This document shows, one piece after another, positions 61,395 through 64,000 of a stretch of DNA of 64,000 nucleotides. The stretch is from Marasmius tenuissimus. Taxonomy: Eukaryota > Basidiomycota > Agaricomycetes > Agaricales > Marasmiaceae. Location of the stretch: assembly GCA_029532415.1 (NCBI GenBank), contig JAQOTA010000053.1, forward strand, positions 4,402,001-4,466,000. The letters are read 5' to 3'. The notes under the pieces were generated by a model, which did not search any database, was not told the DNA's origin, and saw nothing but the letters and a program-made list of their open reading frames with translations. The translations under genes were made by a program, and so were the position numbers. Every line of letters starts with the position of its first letter. Position 1 is the stretch's first letter.

Positions 61395-62609
61395 CTACCC
61401 ATTGACGCAACATACATCCACCGAATCAATTTGGGGCAAGCATTCCAGATGGATCACCTCCACGTTATCCACGCACTGGATGATGTTGTCAATCAGTCCC
61501 ATATTCCCCGACCACATTTCAATCCATAGCTCGTGTACCTTAGGCCAACAACCCTCGATGACACTTAAAGGGCGTTCGGCATAAGGTTCGGATCGAACGC
61601 TCAACCTCACTAGCGAAGGGCAGACACCCAGCATTGGAAGCAGACCTTCTGGACCCCTCCAGAACTCCAATGACGCCATATCCAGCTTTCCATCAGAAAC
61701 GTGTCTAAGGAAGCGACGTGGATGTTCACCGTGTGTAACGATGAGGCAGACGGCGATATAAAGTCACAAAGTTGAGCCATTACACCGCTATTGAGGTCCA
61801 CTCCCGGCGCCCACCGTGAAGGCATCAATTCGAAAGATTGGATATTCCTGCCCAACGTCCTGCTTGAGAGAAGCCTCTTCTAAGCTGCAGAAAGGAGCGT
61901 AAGTCCAGAGTGAATTCCAAAAGATTTTCTGAAGCAGCCGTGCCAGGGAGGAGCATGTCTGGGTCATTCACAGGGTTCCAACCAACGCCCAACAACGACA
62001 ATTTGGCTGGTGAAGCCGGATGCACCAAGCTGTCTGAGTCCCATAATGTCGAGGCATCGATGGTGGGGATCTGGTCGAATATCACCCACGACAGAGCCAG
62101 GGATGATAAATCCTTCCTGTTGACCATACGAAAAAGGTCACCCGCGAGTACCCTTTGGTTGACAACTGTAAGCGACTTGACATTTCGAAATGAAGCAACC
62201 GTCGCCATTACAGTTTTGACGATTTTGTCGTTCAGTTCCATAGTGCCAATGGAGATAGACTGAGGTACGCGCCGGTACGAGTGAGCGATGGTCGAGCCCC
62301 AAAACCTAACAGAGCTCCAGCATTCGCGAGAGGAGCGGAACCGTAGAGACCTGTAGAGAATTTGCCTCGCAATAACACACAACCTCTTGTTGAGCACGAC
62401 ACAGGCAAACAAGTCGACCTTTCCAAGGTTCCCGAGAATCTCTCCCCAGATTTCGTGAGGGATGCAAATAGATCTAGGCACATCAACTGTCATTAGTTTC
62501 CTCAAAGCAAAGAGCTTCAATGTACGAACTTGTCAAGGGCAACCAGATTGAAGTCTTCGGCTGGGGTTCTTCGAAGGAAGACGAGGTTCTCGCCCATCTT
62601 CAGCCCGGT
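61395..62609 (-). pseudogene. F-box family relic, paralogue of 40927-42383
   Basis: An upstream piece begins MGENLVFLRRTPAEDFNLVA (62609 down), matching the paralogue's first exon ending FTLVSFDR. The F-box part follows (CIPHEIWGEILGNLGKVDLF), then RFWGSTIAHSYRRV and VKSLTVVNQRV, matching the paralogue in order. The frame then shifts near 61880 (RRGFSQ to GRNIQSFELMPS, which aligns with GVRYFALLPS) and again near 61715 (before KLDMASLEFWRG). Two frameshifts make it a likely pseudogene, unless missed introns explain them. Confidence 0.55.
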
Positions 62610-63030
62610 GGGCTGAACATTTAATTCCACAAAGGCAGAGGGGGGAGGGCAAGAAGCGAGGACTGGGATTGACATCGGCAATAGGGAGACCCGTATCCCA
62701 GCGCTATATTCACAATTTAAACAAAAGTTAAAGGGGCATGCAAGGCTTATGAGGATTAGTTATCTCACAGGTTGAAACGCAATCGATAGTATGGATCATA
62801 TGGAATGCATCTTGAGCAATCCACTCACGCCGACCATCTTCATACTAGACAATCCCCCGTCCAAAGATGAAGCAGATCAGACTCCTGAACCCCACCGTTG
62901 GAGAGAAGACAAGAAACGAGAGCATGGCAACAATACCAAATATTAGTCAGCAATATGCTTTCAACAATCCTTCCGTTGCGCAGCCCTCTCAATATTTCAT
63001 TCGGCGCCCCTCTATACTCCCTTGTATCAC
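62610..63030. other. intergenic between divergent F-box-like genes
   Basis: I see no gene here; it may serve as a shared promoter region. Confidence 0.4.
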
Positions 63031-63483
63031 ATGACAACACACAAACTCTGCCTGTCCCTTGCCTCTGCCGACATTTGGCCTTTCATACTCAGAGAAGTCG
63101 ACCTTTCAACAGCCATGGCACTTCTTCAAGTATCTCGCGCCGCACAGTCCATTGCTATTCCTCGCACCTACCAGACCATACACATTCGATCTCAAGACGA
63201 CTTACAACAGACGGTTCAATTCTTTGGCCGACCGACGACACCTACCTTAGCGGGCGGGCGAGAAAACCGCCATGTCGTCTCCAACTTGACGGTCGGACAA
63301 TCACAACATTTTGACCTCAATGAGGACGTCTACTCCACATTGGACTATCGACAATTCTATGAATTCGCGCGACAACTGTCTAACCTACACAAGTTTACCA
63401 TTACACAGATTGATTTTCCTCACACCCTGATGCTCCCAATGTTATCGAATTGGCGACGCATAACAGAAATTCACATCCAGTGA
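63031..63483 (+). CDS. F-box-like N-terminal ORF, 150 residues
   Basis: The frame starts MTTHKLCLSLASADIWPFIL and continues with F-box-like sequence (LREVDLSTAMALLQVSRAAQ) and helix/strand sequence ending LPMLSNWRRITEIHIQ before TGA. The usual leucine-rich C-terminus is missing, so it is either truncated or spliced onward beyond what I can see. It abuts and overlaps by a few bases the 3' end of the opposite-strand gene. Confidence 0.5.
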   Translation: MTTHKLCLSLASADIWPFILREVDLSTAMALLQVSRAAQSIAIPRTYQTIHIRSQDDLQQTVQFFGRPTTPTLAGGRENRHVVSNLTVGQSQHFDLNEDVYSTLDYRQFYEFARQLSNLHKFTITQIDFPHTLMLPMLSNWRRITEIHIQ

Positions 63484-64000
63484 GTGATCAACCACCTTCT
63501 GCCTTCACCAATCTCAAAGTCGCAATGAAGCCACATAGGAGGTTGCATATTGTTTCTCGTCCCGAAACCACCGAGAGATAACTTCGTCAAGTCGATCGAC
63601 CACTGATTCAACAAGTCTCTGCACTCAGATTCCACAAGTTTGTTTACAGGTGGAATCAATATAGTCAAACGAACAAGCTTTCCCCCTAGTCGACACAAAG
63701 CGTGTCCGATGTCACCAAGTTTATCCTACCAAAAATGTTAGCTTGCGATCATACACGGCAAATGGCGGTGGAGATTACCAGTTCAATGAAAATCACTGCT
63801 GCCAGTTGTATTGAAGTCAAATTCGGCATCATGGTTGCAACTGATTCCAGCACGTCGAGATCACCAACCCAGCCCAACAAGGAGAATGTTGTCGTAAACG
63901 GGGAAGGAGTGGGAAGAATCATCGAAGGCGCGCCTAAGCATCGTTCGCGGGAGTCATAGCACTGGATGACCTTCAAGCACGACGAAGGAGTCAAATGAAC
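63471..64000 (-). CDS. F-box/LRR-type protein, C-terminal part (partial at window edge)
   Basis: Two exons fit in phase: 63781 to beyond the right edge, and 63471-63725. They encode leucine-rich sequence (DLDVLESVATMMPNLTSIQL, LGDIGHALCRLGGKLVRLTI, LLNQWSIDLTKLSLGGFG). This resembles the C-terminal half of the fungal F-box families in this window. The start lies outside the window. Confidence 0.5.

Noticed and set aside
1..64000. CRISPR arrays, bacterial promoters or operons
   Set aside because: The window is clearly fungal nuclear DNA with spliceosomal introns; no regularly spaced direct repeats were seen.

Overview
The window is nuclear DNA of a filamentous fungus, almost certainly a mushroom-forming basidiomycete (Agaricomycetes). 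Genes are split by many 45-65 bp GT-AG introns, microexons are present, and the protein families fit: fungal NACHT NTPases, F-box families, a four-gene glutathionyl-hydroquinone reductase array, Sds23, a GRIP golgin, a zf-PARP protein and an M28 aminopeptidase. No virus, plasmid or bacterial feature was seen. Gene models were built by hand from reading frames, splice sites and intron phase, so exon edges are predictions.

Layout. 1-14.4 kb is a rearranged block. The 3' end of a NACHT gene (+) faces a complete cystathionine gamma-synthase gene (-). After a single-copy gene, the pair recurs in mirror order as a decayed synthase copy (+) facing a complete 10-exon NACHT gene (-). A third synthase relic lies beyond that NACHT gene, whose promoter and first exon are also tandemly duplicated. 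14.4-27.3 kb is ordinary housekeeping sequence: two intron-containing tRNA-Met(CAT) genes (one with a damaged T-arm), a GRIP golgin, Sds23, an F-box protein, a Vps3-like CNH-only protein and a zf-PARP nuclear protein. 27.4-34.2 kb holds four tandem glutathionyl-hydroquinone reductases, all on the minus strand. 34.6-45.6 kb carries a secreted M28 aminopeptidase, two F-box proteins and an 800-residue protein with a candidate 2OG-Fe(II) dioxygenase motif.

45.6-64 kb is accessory and repeat-rich: a duplicated ~650 bp segment, a truncated CCCH/RRM-like gene, several F-box genes and relics, a coiled-coil ORF cut by one TGA, and a run of TIR (MITE-like) elements between 54.8 and 60.9 kb.

Likely joint themes are detoxification of quinones in wood or litter breakdown (the reductase array), innate-type NTPase signalling (NACHT genes), and lineage-specific F-box expansion. 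The most unusual items are the NACHT protein with a three-fold repeated post-NACHT module, the inverted NACHT/synthase duplication, a 6-nt microexon that supplies a zinc-ligand cysteine, and two ORFs whose only visible defect or ending is an in-frame TGA.
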